A stretch of 64,000 bases of DNA from Pirellulales bacterium. Its GTDB lineage: Bacteria; Planctomycetota; Planctomycetia; Pirellulales; JAEUIK01. The position numbers and the translations under genes are program-made. Below, in pieces: positions 33,127 to 42,562 of the stretch (the first letter of the stretch is position 1; each line of letters starts with the position of its first letter). The stretch spans positions 248,001-312,000 of the forward strand of contig JAHBXR010000004.1 in NCBI GenBank assembly GCA_019636335.1, given 5' to 3'. A model generated the notes under the pieces. It saw only the letters and a program-made list of their open reading frames with translations, had not been told where the DNA came from and searched no databases.

Positions 33127-35214
33127 TTAGCCATGCCCCAGTTCGGCAAGCTGTGCCCAGCGCGCCCGTGCCGCCGTAAGCCCCGAGATCGGCTCGCGGC
33201 ACTCGAACCCCTGGCAAACAAAGACCGCCGGCTCGTCGTCGCGTAACGTCTTCCCTTCAAAGATCGGCCCCAAGGCGGGCGAGCGGTGAGCGGGAGGCAC
33301 GTTCGGCGAACGACACAGCAGCACTCGATTCGGCACGTAGCGACCCCGCAGATCGGCCAGGGCCTCGGCCGTCGGGCCTTGAGTTGGGTCGCCCAACACG
33401 ACGATCTCGTAGATCGGCCCCAGGTAGGCGTCCATCGCCAACAGCATTTGCCCCATCGCCGTGGGCGCGCGGTCGAAGAGCCCCGAGCTGGCGATCAAGG
33501 TGCCTTCCGCTGCAGTGGCGTAGTTGGGATTGCCCGTGATGTTCGCCAGACGCAGCAGGACCGTGGCGGCCAGTCCACTCGCGCTGGGAACGGAACTGTC
33601 GAGCACCTCTTTCGGGCGCGCGATGAGTCGCTCGTGATCCGAGGCGGTATAGAAGAATCCGCCACCGCCACCGTCGGCAAACTGCTGCACGATCGTTTCG
33701 GCCAACGAGACGGCCTCGGTAATCCAGACCTCATCGAACGTGGCCTCGTAGAGCGAAACCAGCGCCTCGGCCAGGGCGGCGTAATCGTCGAGAAACGCAT
33801 CGATCTTGGCCTGGCCGCGCCGCCACGAGTGTAACAACCGGCCATCTTCGCGGCGCATCTGCGCCAGAATGAAGCTCGCGCAAGCGCGGGCGGCGTCGAG
33901 GTAGCGCGGCTCGTCGAGCACGGCACCGGCCCGGGCCAAGGCATCGATCGCCAACCCGTTCCAGCTCACGAGCACCTTGTCGTCGAGTCCTGGCGGTACG
34001 CGTTCGGCGCGCACGGCAAAGAGCTGGGCTCGCGATTCGGCCAACTCCGCTTTCAGTTCCGCCAGATCGCGCTGCAGGATCAAGGCACACTGCTCGAGCG
34101 ACTTGGGCAGATTCAGGATATTGGCCTCTTCGAAGTTTCCTTCTTCGCTGACGTCGTACACATAGGCGAACGTTCGCGCGCGTTCGGCCCCCAGCACGCG
34201 ATTCAGCTCGCCGCGCGTCCAGACGAAGAACTTGCCTTCCACCCCTTCGCTGTCGGCATCCTGCGTGCTGTAGAAGCCCCCCTGCGGATCGGTCATCTCG
34301 CGCAGGATGTAGTCGAGCGTGCTGCGGACGACGCTCGCATAGCGCTCGTGGCCCGTCACCTGAAAGGCCTCGAGATAGGCCACCGCAAGCTGGGCATTGT
34401 CGTAGAGCATCTTCTCGAAATGGGGCACCAGCCACCGCTCGTCGACGGAATAGCGATGGAATCCGCCGCCGAGTTGATCGTGAATGCCGCCGTCGGCCAT
34501 GCGGTCGAGCGTGCGCGTGACCATTTCCAGAACAGCCTCGCGCGGCTCGCGCTTGTACGCACGCAGCATGACGCGCAGCGCCGTGGGGTGCGGAAACTTC
34601 GGGGCGCCGCCGAAGCCGCCGTGCGCGAAATCGAAGCCCCGCTCCATGCCCGCGACGGCCGAACGCAAACGGGCGACGGACAATTCCGCGTCTCCCGGCG
34701 GCACCATCGATTGCGCGGCGCGACGCACGCCCGCAGTGAGCTGATCGGCCTGTTCCAGCGCCGCTTCGCGTCGATTCTGCCAGGCGTCGAGTACCGCCTG
34801 CAGCACCTGATCGAAGCCCGGCATGCCATGGCGCGGCGTCGGGGGCCAGTAGGTGCCGCCGTAGAACGGTTCGAGCGAAGGCGTAAGAAACACCGACATC
34901 GGCCAGCCTCCCCGGCCGGTCATGAGCTGCACCGCCTGCATGTAGATCTGATCGAGATCGGGTCGCTCTTCGCGGTCGACCTTGATGCATACAAAGTGCT
35001 CGTTGAGAAGCTGGGCGATCGCCTCGTTCTCGAAGCTCTCGTGCTCCATCACATGGCACCAGTGGCAGGCCGAATAGCCGATCGAAAGAAAGATCGGCTT
35101 CTGCTCCTGGCGCGAACGCTCGAGCGCCTCGGGTCCCCACGGGTACCAGTCGACCGGATTACCGGCATGCTGCAATAGATAGGGGCTCGTCTCGTCGGCG
35201 AGTCGGTTGGGCAT
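33127..35214 (-). CDS. DUF255 (YyaL/SSP411-like) thioredoxin-domain protein
   Basis: The 695-residue protein has the N-terminal DUF255 thioredoxin-like domain (residues 1-165; [23 protein letters not shown], active site [10 protein letters not shown]). A (alpha/alpha)6-barrel of the N-acylglucosamine 2-epimerase type follows ([44 protein letters not shown]). A second thioredoxin-like or C-terminal domain ends in [10 protein letters not shown] and [10 protein letters not shown]. Homologues are widespread in bacteria and animals (SPATA20), but their enzymatic role is not settled. It is 39 bases downstream of panB on the same strand, possibly co-transcribed. No signal peptide. Confidence 0.9.
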   Translation of the reverse strand: MPNRLADETSPYLLQHAGNPVDWYPWGPEALERSRQEQKPIFLSIGYSACHWCHVMEHESFENEAIAQLLNEHFVCIKVDREERPDLDQIYMQAVQLMTGRGGWPMSVFLTPSLEPFYGGTYWPPTPRHGMPGFDQVLQAVLDAWQNRREAALEQADQLTAGVRRAAQSMVPPGDAELSVARLRSAVAGMERGFDFAHGGFGGAPKFPHPTALRVMLRAYKREPREAVLEMVTRTLDRMADGGIHDQLGGGFHRYSVDERWLVPHFEKMLYDNAQLAVAYLEAFQVTGHERYASVVRSTLDYILREMTDPQGGFYSTQDADSEGVEGKFFVWTRGELNRVLGAERARTFAYVYDVSEEGNFEEANILNLPKSLEQCALILQRDLAELKAELAESRAQLFAVRAERVPPGLDDKVLVSWNGLAIDALARAGAVLDEPRYLDAARACASFILAQMRREDGRLLHSWRRGQAKIDAFLDDYAALAEALVSLYEATFDEVWITEAVSLAETIVQQFADGGGGGFFYTASDHERLIARPKEVLDSSVPSASGLAATVLLRLANITGNPNYATAAEGTLIASSGLFDRAPTAMGQMLLAMDAYLGPIYEIVVLGDPTQGPTAEALADLRGRYVPNRVLLCRSPNVPPAHRSPALGPIFEGKTLRDDEPAVFVCQGFECREPISGLTAARARWAQLAELGHG

Positions 35215-35253
35215 GATGCGTTCCCTTGATGGCGCCGGCGAAGCAGAACCGCC

Positions 35254-36063
35254 TTACTTGAATGAGTGCTCGGGACCGGGGTAACTTCCCGCGCGGACCT
35301 CGTCGCGATAGCTCTCGACGGCCGTCCCGATCACGCGGCGCAGCTCGGCGTAGCGTTTCACGAAGCGAGGGACGTTGCCCCCGGTCAATCCCAGCAGGTC
35401 GTGCGTCACGAGCACCTGGCCGTCGCAGCCGGCCCCCGCGCCGATGCCGATGGTGGGAATCTTCACCTCGCGCGTGATCTTGGCGGCCAGCCCCGCCGGC
35501 ACGCACTCGACCACCATGGCAAAGGCCCCCGCCTCTTCCGCCGCATGCGCATCGGCCATCAATTGCTCTTCGTCGCGCTGGACCTTGTAGCCCCCCAACA
35601 CGTGAACGTTCTGGGGACGCAATCCGCAGTGGGCCATCACCGGGATGCCGGCCCCCACCAGGGCGGAGATCACATCGGCCTGATCGACCCCCCCCTCGAG
35701 CTTGACCGCCTGGCAGCGGGTTTCTTTCAAAATCCGGCCCGCGTTCTCGATCGCCTTGTGGACCCCCAGGTGATAGCTGGGAAAAGGCATATCGACGACG
35801 ACCAGCGCGTGCTTGACGGCGCGACCGACCATCTCGGCATGGTAGATCATTTCGTCGAGCGTGACGGGCAACGTATCGCTATGCCCCTGCACGACCATCG
35901 ACATGCTGTCGCCGACCAGGATACCCTCGATGCCGGTGCTGTCGATCAGCTCGGCCGTGGTGTAGTCGTAGGCCGTCAGCATCGAGATTTTTTGCCCCGC
36001 CGCCTTACAGGCAACGAACTTGGGCACGGTGATGCGTGCGTCGTCGGATCGGTGATGACTCAT
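35254..36063 (-). CDS. panB: 3-methyl-2-oxobutanoate hydroxymethyltransferase
   Basis: PanB (EC 2.1.2.11) transfers a hydroxymethyl group from methylenetetrahydrofolate to ketoisovalerate, giving ketopantoate for pantothenate and CoA. The 269-residue TIM-barrel protein shows the family landmarks: SMLTAYDYTTAEL, ILVGDSMSMVVQGH, VVVDMPFPSY, VKLEGG, VMAHCGLRPQ and TIGIGAGAGCDGQVLV. Metal ligands are the aspartate in GDS, the aspartate in VVDMPF and E(VKLEGG). It is divergent from the secreted protein gene at 36253. panC and panD are not in the window. Confidence 0.95.
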   Translation of the reverse strand: MSHHRSDDARITVPKFVACKAAGQKISMLTAYDYTTAELIDSTGIEGILVGDSMSMVVQGHSDTLPVTLDEMIYHAEMVGRAVKHALVVVDMPFPSYHLGVHKAIENAGRILKETRCQAVKLEGGVDQADVISALVGAGIPVMAHCGLRPQNVHVLGGYKVQRDEEQLMADAHAAEEAGAFAMVVECVPAGLAAKITREVKIPTIGIGAGAGCDGQVLVTHDLLGLTGGNVPRFVKRYAELRRVIGTAVESYRDEVRAGSYPGPEHSFK

Positions 36064-36129
36064 GGTCGCCTGCGTGCCGAAAAACGGTGTTTGCCCTGCT
36101 GTGGCGCATTGTTACGGTCGACCCGTTGG

Positions 36130-36159
36130 CTGGCAACCGGCGGCAAGCGGTTCTATGCT
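36130..36159 (+). promoter_or_regulatory. weak sigma-70-like promoter for the 36253 gene
   Basis: CTGGCA (36130-36135), 18 bases, then TATGCT (36154-36159). It lies in the 190-base divergent gap next to panB and points to the secreted-protein gene. Another possible site at 36224-36240 resembles sigma-54 but has the wrong spacing. Confidence 0.35.
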
Positions 36160-36252
36160 AGACTTTGAGATCCTGCGGACTTGGCGCCCGTACGAAACGC
36201 GCTACCCGTAGGCGACACCTGCTCTGGCACGGCGATTGGCGCCGCACGAACC

Positions 36253-36984
36253 ATGCTCCATTCGACACGTCGGCCCGGTACGTTCGGCGGCCGTTTCCTG
36301 TGGTTGGCGGTGGCCGCCGTGGCCGGGGCGACCTTCGGCACACCAACGGCCGTCACCGCGCAGGGCAATCGGGGCGGAACGCTGGTCGAAGTGACGCGGT
36401 TCACCGGCATCAAAGGCACTTTCGTGGCGGCCAAGCCGGGCATGATCCAATGGACCGACTCGAACGAGATACCCTACTACGTCAAGGTCGTGCCCATGAC
36501 GGACGTGCAGGTGCTGGGCGAGGCTGAGCCCGGCTTCTTGCGCCCGGGGCAGCTCGTGCAATTCCAAGGCAAGATCCAGGGGCGCGGCACAGTGGTCGAG
36601 CCCATCGACGAGTTGACCGTCTTCACCCCACGCGACGGCTACAACATCGGGGTATTCAAAGCAGACGAGAACGACAAGCGCGACGACGGACCGAAATTAA
36701 TCGCCGGACAATTGCGGAGCATCAAGAACGGCAAGATCGTTGTCGTGGCCGGCAAGCAACAGATCAAGGCCGAGTTGATCGACGAGCCCCAGGTCAAGCT
36801 CGACATCAACGACTACAGCCTCGCGGCGCCGGGCGATGAAATCATCATCAGCGGCATCGGCTTCGATCAAACGAAGATCGAGGCCTCGGGCATCGAGATT
36901 CAACTCTCGAAGAAACTGCCCGGCATCGACGCGCCCAAGAAGCCAGGGCGCGGTAGTCGTCCCCTCGACGACGCACGCGATTGA
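36253..36984 (+). CDS. secreted protein of unknown function (243 aa)
   Basis: I start at ATG 36253, which gives a signal peptide with an arginine-rich n-region and hydrophobic core (FLWLAVAAVAGATFG, cleavage near VTAQG). The frame extends upstream to a TTG at 36181 without protein-like features. The mature part is beta-rich and lysine-rich (GTLVEVTRFTGIKGTFVA, GQLVQFQGKIQGRGTVVE, KLIAGQLRSIKNGKIVVV). It suggests two or three OB- or NfeD-like barrels binding something in the periplasm. I do not recognise a family. It is convergent with the TPR membrane protein gene, with a 38-base gap. Confidence 0.65.
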   Translation: MLHSTRRPGTFGGRFLWLAVAAVAGATFGTPTAVTAQGNRGGTLVEVTRFTGIKGTFVAAKPGMIQWTDSNEIPYYVKVVPMTDVQVLGEAEPGFLRPGQLVQFQGKIQGRGTVVEPIDELTVFTPRDGYNIGVFKADENDKRDDGPKLIAGQLRSIKNGKIVVVAGKQQIKAELIDEPQVKLDINDYSLAAPGDEIIISGIGFDQTKIEASGIEIQLSKKLPGIDAPKKPGRGSRPLDDARD

Positions 36985-37022
36985 AGCTGCCAGAAGACGC
37001 GCGGCGTTCTACCTTTGATGGC

Positions 37023-38900
37023 TCAGTATTCCCACACCCCCTTGGGCACGCGGTAGGGCTGCCGTTGTCGATAGAACGCCAGACGCTGATCGATGCCACG
37101 AATCACCCGATCGTCGTCAAAGGCGCCTTCGGCCCGGTAATGCGCGGCCAGGGAGCGTGCGGTCGTCGCTGTCTCGATGGCTTTTTCGAATGCGCCGATC
37201 TCGGCATACGCAGCCGCCAGTGTGTCGAGGAGAATGGGGTTCTGATTCTGTCCTTGCAAATTCGCCAGGCGAGCCGCGCGCACCGCCTCGGGGCCGTTGC
37301 GAAATCGCTCGTCGTCACAGGTGGCCAGGATGCGGGCGAACTCGCTGATAATCAACGCCTGCTCGGGATTCAGGGCGATCGCTTTTTGATACGCATTCAG
37401 GGCCTCACCCGTTTTGCCCAGGCGGGCCAACGACTGGGCAATCACCGCCATCGTGCTGTAGGAAAGGTGCGAAGCAGGCACGGCCTCGATCGACTGTTGT
37501 GCCAGGCGGATCGCGTCCTCGTAGTCGTTACGACGATAGGCCGCGGCCGCCAGCGCCGCGTAAGCCACATTGTTGCGGGGCGAATAACGTAGCGTGTGCT
37601 CGAAAAGCGTATCGTTGTTGCGCCAGTAGGAAACCTGCACGATCGAGAGAGCGATCAGCACGCAGAGCGCCGCACCCGACACGCTCAGTACCGCGCGGCG
37701 CCACACGAGCCCGCGGGCGGCCAACTCCTGCAGCAGCCAGGCAAGCATCACGTAGAGACCGATCATCGGCACATAGGTATATCGGTCGGCATGCGCCTGC
37801 TCACCGACTTGCACGATGCCGATCACCGGCACCAGGGTACCCAGGTACCAGAACCATCCCACGGCAAGATAAGGCCGGCGCCGAAACTGCCACAGCGCGA
37901 CGAGGGTCGTCGCCAACAGCGCGATGCCCGCGATGATCGTCCAGGCCACTCCGGTCGTCCGCTCGACGAAGAGGTACGGCAAATAGAGGGGGTGCGGCAA
38001 GAACATCTGCCGGACGTAAATGCCGTACGAAATGACCACGTTTTGCAGTCGGATCGAGATAGGCAAATGGCTCATGCTGCCCGTCTGGGCCCAGACGGTC
38101 GTGGCGATGAACACCCCCACCAGGACAAACAGGGGCAATTTCTCGACCACAATCCGCCACGACGAGGCCGTCGGAAACCGCTGCTCGCTCGTACGCATCC
38201 AGGTCACGCGTCGCAGTGGCCAGATGTCGAGCAATAGCAGCGCGAAAGGAAACGTCACCAGCATCGGCTTCGACAGCAGGCCGAGCACGAAACTAAAGAG
38301 CATTGCCAGATAGGCCAGGCGACCGTGGTGCTGCGCATAGCGCGCGTAGCAGGCGAGCGCCACGAACATGAAAAACGTGCTCAATACATCCTTGCGTTCC
38401 GCGATCCAGGCCACCGACTCGACGCGCAAGGGGTGCCAGGCGAAGAGCGCCGCCACCAGCGCGCTCGGCCATAGCGCACCGGTCATGCGTCGCAGCACCA
38501 GAAAGAGCAGCGCCGCGCTGGCCGCGTGGAAGAAAACATTCGTGAAATGGTGCCCTCCGGTGGCCGTGCCGTAGAGCTCCACGTCCAACATGTGCGAGAG
38601 GACCGTCAGCGGATGCCAGTTGTTGCCGACGGGGTTGGTCGCCGCCCAGCGAGCGCTCCGGGCATTCAGCCCCGACAGTACCGCGATGTTGTCGAAGACA
38701 TACATCGGATCGTCGAACATGATGAACTGGTAGGAGACGACGAACGTGGGAGCGTAGATCGCCGTGGTCACGGCGGCCAGCACCAGTGAGATCGCCAGGA
38801 TGAGTCTCCCCTCGGAGGAAAGACGCCCACGGCCGTCAACCGGCGTCCGAGGCGCCGGCAGAGCTTGCGAGGGGGGCGATTTGCGGCGGGAGCGTGCCAT
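37023..38900 (-). CDS. polytopic membrane protein with C-terminal TPRs (TMTC/GT-C-like)
   Basis: The 625-residue protein starts at ATG 38900; a longer frame to 38969 would overlap the preceding gene. A dozen hydrophobic segments are followed by TPR repeats from about residue 470 (NNVAYAALAAAAYRRNDYEDAIRLAQQSIEAV, GKTGEALNAYQKAIALNPEQ). The first loop has FIMFDDPMYVFDN, a DD pair as in GT-C glycosyltransferases. HHFTNVFFHAASA and HPLRVESVAWIAERKDVLS match the TMTC-type O-mannosyltransferase family found in many planctomycetes. It likely glycosylates exported proteins or lipids. It lies 43 bases after the DUF4404 gene. Confidence 0.78.
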   Translation of the reverse strand: MARSRRKSPPSQALPAPRTPVDGRGRLSSEGRLILAISLVLAAVTTAIYAPTFVVSYQFIMFDDPMYVFDNIAVLSGLNARSARWAATNPVGNNWHPLTVLSHMLDVELYGTATGGHHFTNVFFHAASAALLFLVLRRMTGALWPSALVAALFAWHPLRVESVAWIAERKDVLSTFFMFVALACYARYAQHHGRLAYLAMLFSFVLGLLSKPMLVTFPFALLLLDIWPLRRVTWMRTSEQRFPTASSWRIVVEKLPLFVLVGVFIATTVWAQTGSMSHLPISIRLQNVVISYGIYVRQMFLPHPLYLPYLFVERTTGVAWTIIAGIALLATTLVALWQFRRRPYLAVGWFWYLGTLVPVIGIVQVGEQAHADRYTYVPMIGLYVMLAWLLQELAARGLVWRRAVLSVSGAALCVLIALSIVQVSYWRNNDTLFEHTLRYSPRNNVAYAALAAAAYRRNDYEDAIRLAQQSIEAVPASHLSYSTMAVIAQSLARLGKTGEALNAYQKAIALNPEQALIISEFARILATCDDERFRNGPEAVRAARLANLQGQNQNPILLDTLAAAYAEIGAFEKAIETATTARSLAAHYRAEGAFDDDRVIRGIDQRLAFYRQRQPYRVPKGVWEY

Positions 38901-38943
38901 CAGAGGATCGGCCTGCAAGCGGTGTTCGCGCCGTGGAGCGGCG

Positions 38944-39231
38944 TCAAATCCCCATGCGACCGAGGGCATCGATCACGCTCCCCACCGCGCCCGCCAGCGT
39001 GGGATGCGAGCCTTCGAAGCGATCGACCGCGTCGCGCAGTCCCTGCACGAGCGACTCTTGCTCTTCGCTCGACGCCGAGCCCCCCGCACCGCGGCGCTCG
39101 AGGGTGGCGTGGATCTCTTCCAGCGTGCTGTTGAGCAGGGCCCGAGCCTCCGGGTCCAGGGCATCGACCTCGTCGAGCTGCGTTCGCAGATCGGCGAGCG
39201 TGGCACGGAGCTTGTCGGCGGAGGCAGTCAT
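38944..39231 (-). CDS. DUF4404 family protein (95 aa)
   Basis: This short soluble protein of 95 residues is helical (DKLRATLADLRTQLDEVDALDPEARALL, EEIHATLERRG, HPTLAGAVGSVIDALGRMGI) and fits DUF4404. The glycine/isoleucine-rich C-terminus is conserved in that family, whose function is unknown. The start is ATG 39231; the frame to 39279 lacks support. It sits between the crotonase and the TPR membrane protein on the same strand, with gaps of 92 and 43 bases, and may be co-transcribed with them. Confidence 0.8.
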   Translation of the reverse strand: MTASADKLRATLADLRTQLDEVDALDPEARALLNSTLEEIHATLERRGAGGSASSEEQESLVQGLRDAVDRFEGSHPTLAGAVGSVIDALGRMGI

Positions 39232-39323
39232 GATGGAAGAACCTCTCGTAGCAAAGTCATGCGGTGCAATCCATTGCACTCGCGCCTGTGCGCGGTGTCA
39301 AGCCGGCGTGCGCGATGCCGCGC

Positions 39324-40127
39324 TTACTTGCCCTGAAATCGTGGCGGCCGCTTCTCGAAAAAGGCCGCCATGGCTTCCCCGACGTCGGAGGTGGTGATGA
39401 GCTGGCTTTGAGCCCAACGCTCCAGCGCCATTTGGGCGTGCCGCTCCAGGCCGTCTCCCTGGTCGATAATCAACTTGGCCATGCCGACCGCGAGCGGCGC
39501 GTTCGCGGCGATCTCGCGCGCCAGCGCTACGGTCGCTTCCAGCAATTGATCGGGCGGGACGACGCGGTTCACCAGCCCCCAGGAAAACGCCTCTTCAGCC
39601 CCCACGGACCGGGCCGTCATCAACATATCCTTGGCACGGCTCGGGCCGATGACGCGCGACAGCCGCGTCGTCCCCCCCACGTCGGCCACCAGACCCATGC
39701 GGGCTTCGGGAATGCTCAGTTTCAAATCCGACGTGGCGACCCGCAGATCGAAGGCCAGGGCGAGCTCCAACCCCATGCCCATCACGCCTCCCTGGAGGGC
39801 GCCGATCACGGGCAGTTCGGTCGATTCGATCGAGTGGAGTGCCTCTTGCAGGCGCTCGGCAAGCCGGCGCAGCCAGCGGCCGGGGTTCGCTTCGCCCACT
39901 TCGGCCCGCGACTGGGCCAGCGACATCAGGTCGATCCCGGCCGAAAAGATGGGGCCTTCGCCCGTCACGATCACGGCCCGCACCTGGGGCTGCTCGTCGG
40001 CCCGACGGATGGCCACGGCCAGCTCTTCGAGCATGGCGGGGGTGAGCGCGTTTCGCTTCTCGGGGCGATTGATGTGTACGAAGTAGAGGTCGCCTTCCGT
40101 GCGGGCTTGGATCAGGCTGTCGGACAT
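39324..40127 (-). CDS. enoyl-CoA hydratase/isomerase (crotonase) family protein
   Basis: The 267-residue protein has the crotonase fold that binds acyl-CoA thioesters. IFSAGIDLMSL gives the oxyanion hole with GGVMGMGLELALAFD, whose glutamate aligns with the first hydratase catalytic acid. SIPEARMGLVADVGGTTRL contains a second glutamate and an aspartate spaced as in dienoyl-CoA isomerases (GLAADVGT). I therefore favour an isomerase-like or mixed role over a plain hydratase, but the substrate is open. No other beta-oxidation genes are close. Confidence 0.85.
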   Translation of the reverse strand: MSDSLIQARTEGDLYFVHINRPEKRNALTPAMLEELAVAIRRADEQPQVRAVIVTGEGPIFSAGIDLMSLAQSRAEVGEANPGRWLRRLAERLQEALHSIESTELPVIGALQGGVMGMGLELALAFDLRVATSDLKLSIPEARMGLVADVGGTTRLSRVIGPSRAKDMLMTARSVGAEEAFSWGLVNRVVPPDQLLEATVALAREIAANAPLAVGMAKLIIDQGDGLERHAQMALERWAQSQLITTSDVGEAMAAFFEKRPPRFQGK

Positions 40128-40293
40128 CGTGGCAGGTTCTCCTGGGGATGGAGTGGCGATTGTACTGCGGCCACCGGCAACAAGAAATCATTGTCGCGAG
40201 CATGGGGGGAGGATAGGCTGAGCAGGTCGGGCGATATCCCAGAGTAGTCTCTAATAACCACTTCCGAGGACCCCCGGGTAGAACGGCGGGCAG

Positions 40294-42525
40294 ATGCCGA
40301 TTTCAGTGACCTGTACGCACTGCGGCGCGAACTTCGGCGTCAAAGAAAAATGTGCCGGCATGAAGGGGCGTTGCCCGAAGTGCAACGGCGTGGTTCAAGT
40401 ACCCGCGGCGGCGCCGGCCAATTCGCTCGACACGAGTTGGCTCGACGACGTCGAGACCGACGCGCCCATCGAGCGCCCGGTGCCGAAGCCCGTCGCCTCG
40501 CGGCCTCCACGCCCTGCTCCGGCGGCGCCCGTGGCCGCCACAGCTCCGAGCCAGGGTTCCATCGAGTTTCGATGCAACAAGTGCGGAGCAGGCTTCAAGG
40601 TGGCCGCTTCGTTCGCGGGGCGCACGGCGAAGTGTCAGAAATGCGGCCAATCGCTACGCGTGCCCGCCGTGAGCGAACCTCGCGTCATTGCGCCGCCCGC
40701 GAAACCGGTCGCACCGAGCCGACCGCAGCCTCATTTCCCGAATCCGTTGGCGACGTCGGCCAAGAAGCCTGTGTTACCACCGGCAGAGGATGATTTACTG
40801 AGCGAACTAGGGGAGGGATTCGGATTGGCTGCACCAGCGCAGTCACCCGCTGCGCGGCGCGACCCGTTTGCTTCCACCAGTTTGCCGCCAGCGAAGGTGA
40901 AGTCGCGTCGGCAACGCCGCGGGCGAATTCAACTTACTTGGCCCGAATATGCCTTGCTGGCCTTCTTCGCGGTAGGGATCGCGATTGCGATTGCCTCCGG
41001 ATTCTTGTCGCCGATCGCCATCGTTCCCGCAATTCTATCGCCCTACGTAGTCGGCGTGATGTGCTTTGTTCAAGGCCGACCCGTCATAGGCCTATGCTGT
41101 TTCGTCTGCAACCAATTTGTCTCTTTCATAGTGGGTTGGGTGACGTGCTCCGAATATAACATGGTTCGATTCATGCTCGGATGGACCCTGTCTATCTTCT
41201 TGGCGGTTTGCTTGTTCGTAGCCGATATGGCAAACCTAGATCCGAAGTTCGCAACCGACAGGCGTCCCCTGCACCAAGCATCATCCCCTGTGACCGCGCG
41301 GACCATCCCCACAGCACCATCCGACCTACTTGCCGGATGGCAATCGCTCATCTCGCCGCCCGGAGGATTCCGCCTGAAGCTGCCACATGGAGTGATCGAG
41401 AAAGAGAGAGAAGCGGTGCCCGGTTCTCATGGCGTGATGATCTCCGAGCGTGTCGTATCGGTAGAGGATCACGCAGGATACCTGGTGGTCTATTCCTCCC
41501 CAGGATTGTTTGCCAATGTTTCTCCTGAAGATGTCTTGCAGCAGACACGTAAGGCGATACTCGAATACCCTGGAACCAGGCTCGTTCGCGAGCACAATCA
41601 ACCGATGCTGGGTCATCCTGGCCTTGCGCTAGGGATCTTGTTGGGAAGGATGTTTGTTGCCCACGGACGGCTCTACCAACTATTTGTCGAGTGCCCCCAT
41701 GGGATTAAGCCCCCTGCGAATGCCGAGGCTTTTTTCAACTCGTTCGAGTTTCTTGCGCCAAATGTCTCTGACCCGGGCGCCACACAACCGGCGCCTTCGC
41801 TTGCGCATGGCGGCGATTCGGGCTCTCATCGCCTTCCATCCGAGACTACGCCAGCGATCCGGAACCTTGCTGATGGTGCCCCACCGCGTGCGACCAAACC
41901 CAACCGGAAGCCCAAGGATGAAAGCGAATTCGAAGAAGCGATCCGCGAGCTCGAAGCGGGGGATGTGAGCTTTAGCCTTTCGCAGCTCGCCGACATGAAG
42001 CCCAACGACCAGCGCAAGCGCGTGATCGTGGCGGCGCTGCCCTATCTCGAACATACCGACCAGCACGTGCGCAGCAATGCCATCCAACTATTGGCGAAAT
42101 GGGGCAGCGAAACCGAACTACCGGTTTTAATCCAACGACTGTCCGACAGCAGCGTGTTCGTGCGTCACGATGCCATCCGTGCCGTATCACGCTTCAAAAC
42201 CGCGATCGCGGCCGAGGCCGTTGCCGATCGGCTGCCGCACGAAGGCATGCAGGCCGAAAGCGCCCTGCGCAGCATGGGGGAAGTGGCCGAGCCCGCGGTG
42301 ATGCGATACCTCCAGCACTCCGACAACTTCACCCGCGCTGCGGCCTGCGAGATCCTGGGCGATATCGGCACGCCCAAGTGTGCGCCCGAGCTGTTCAAGC
42401 TGGAGCGTGACTCGAGCTTCCACGTCGTGTCGGCGGCCGACGAGGCGTTGCGCAAGATTCGCTTCCGCCACAAAATCGACTCGACCCCGCCCAAGGGCGC
42501 CAAGGCTCGTTCCGACCAGCCTTGA
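40294..42525 (+). CDS. zinc-ribbon membrane protein with HEAT repeats (743 aa)
   Basis: Two N-terminal zinc ribbons (C7/C10/C27/C30 and C94/C97/C114/C117; MJ0042-like) are separated by a proline/alanine-rich linker. A low-complexity linker leads to three or four transmembrane helices (about residues 215-300, ALLAFFAVGIAIAIASGFL onward). A soluble domain of unknown type follows (about 335-490, PPGGFRLKLPHGVIEKE). The C-terminus has HEAT-like repeats (about 590-730; HVRSNAIQLLAKWGS, VFVRHDAIRAVSRF, FTRAAACEILGDIG). Such multidomain zinc-ribbon proteins are frequent in planctomycetes, with unknown roles. Bases 40930-41800 are clearly less GC-rich than both ends, suggesting a domain acquired later. 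Confidence 0.75.
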   Translation: MPISVTCTHCGANFGVKEKCAGMKGRCPKCNGVVQVPAAAPANSLDTSWLDDVETDAPIERPVPKPVASRPPRPAPAAPVAATAPSQGSIEFRCNKCGAGFKVAASFAGRTAKCQKCGQSLRVPAVSEPRVIAPPAKPVAPSRPQPHFPNPLATSAKKPVLPPAEDDLLSELGEGFGLAAPAQSPAARRDPFASTSLPPAKVKSRRQRRGRIQLTWPEYALLAFFAVGIAIAIASGFLSPIAIVPAILSPYVVGVMCFVQGRPVIGLCCFVCNQFVSFIVGWVTCSEYNMVRFMLGWTLSIFLAVCLFVADMANLDPKFATDRRPLHQASSPVTARTIPTAPSDLLAGWQSLISPPGGFRLKLPHGVIEKEREAVPGSHGVMISERVVSVEDHAGYLVVYSSPGLFANVSPEDVLQQTRKAILEYPGTRLVREHNQPMLGHPGLALGILLGRMFVAHGRLYQLFVECPHGIKPPANAEAFFNSFEFLAPNVSDPGATQPAPSLAHGGDSGSHRLPSETTPAIRNLADGAPPRATKPNRKPKDESEFEEAIRELEAGDVSFSLSQLADMKPNDQRKRVIVAALPYLEHTDQHVRSNAIQLLAKWGSETELPVLIQRLSDSSVFVRHDAIRAVSRFKTAIAAEAVADRLPHEGMQAESALRSMGEVAEPAVMRYLQHSDNFTRAAACEILGDIGTPKCAPELFKLERDSSFHVVSAADEALRKIRFRHKIDSTPPKGAKARSDQP

Positions 42526-42562
42526 AACGCCGCTCCTTCCGACGCGCGCGAACCGCCGGTGG

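Noticed and set aside
36224..36240. Sigma-54-like TGGCACGGCGATTGGC before the secreted-protein gene
   Set aside because: The GG and GC elements are 13 rather than 12 bases apart, and sigma-54 spacing is strict.
38901..38969. Longer N-terminus for the TPR membrane protein
   Set aside because: It would overlap the end of the DUF4404 gene and adds residues unlike a membrane-protein start. ATG 38900 leaves a clean 43-base gap.
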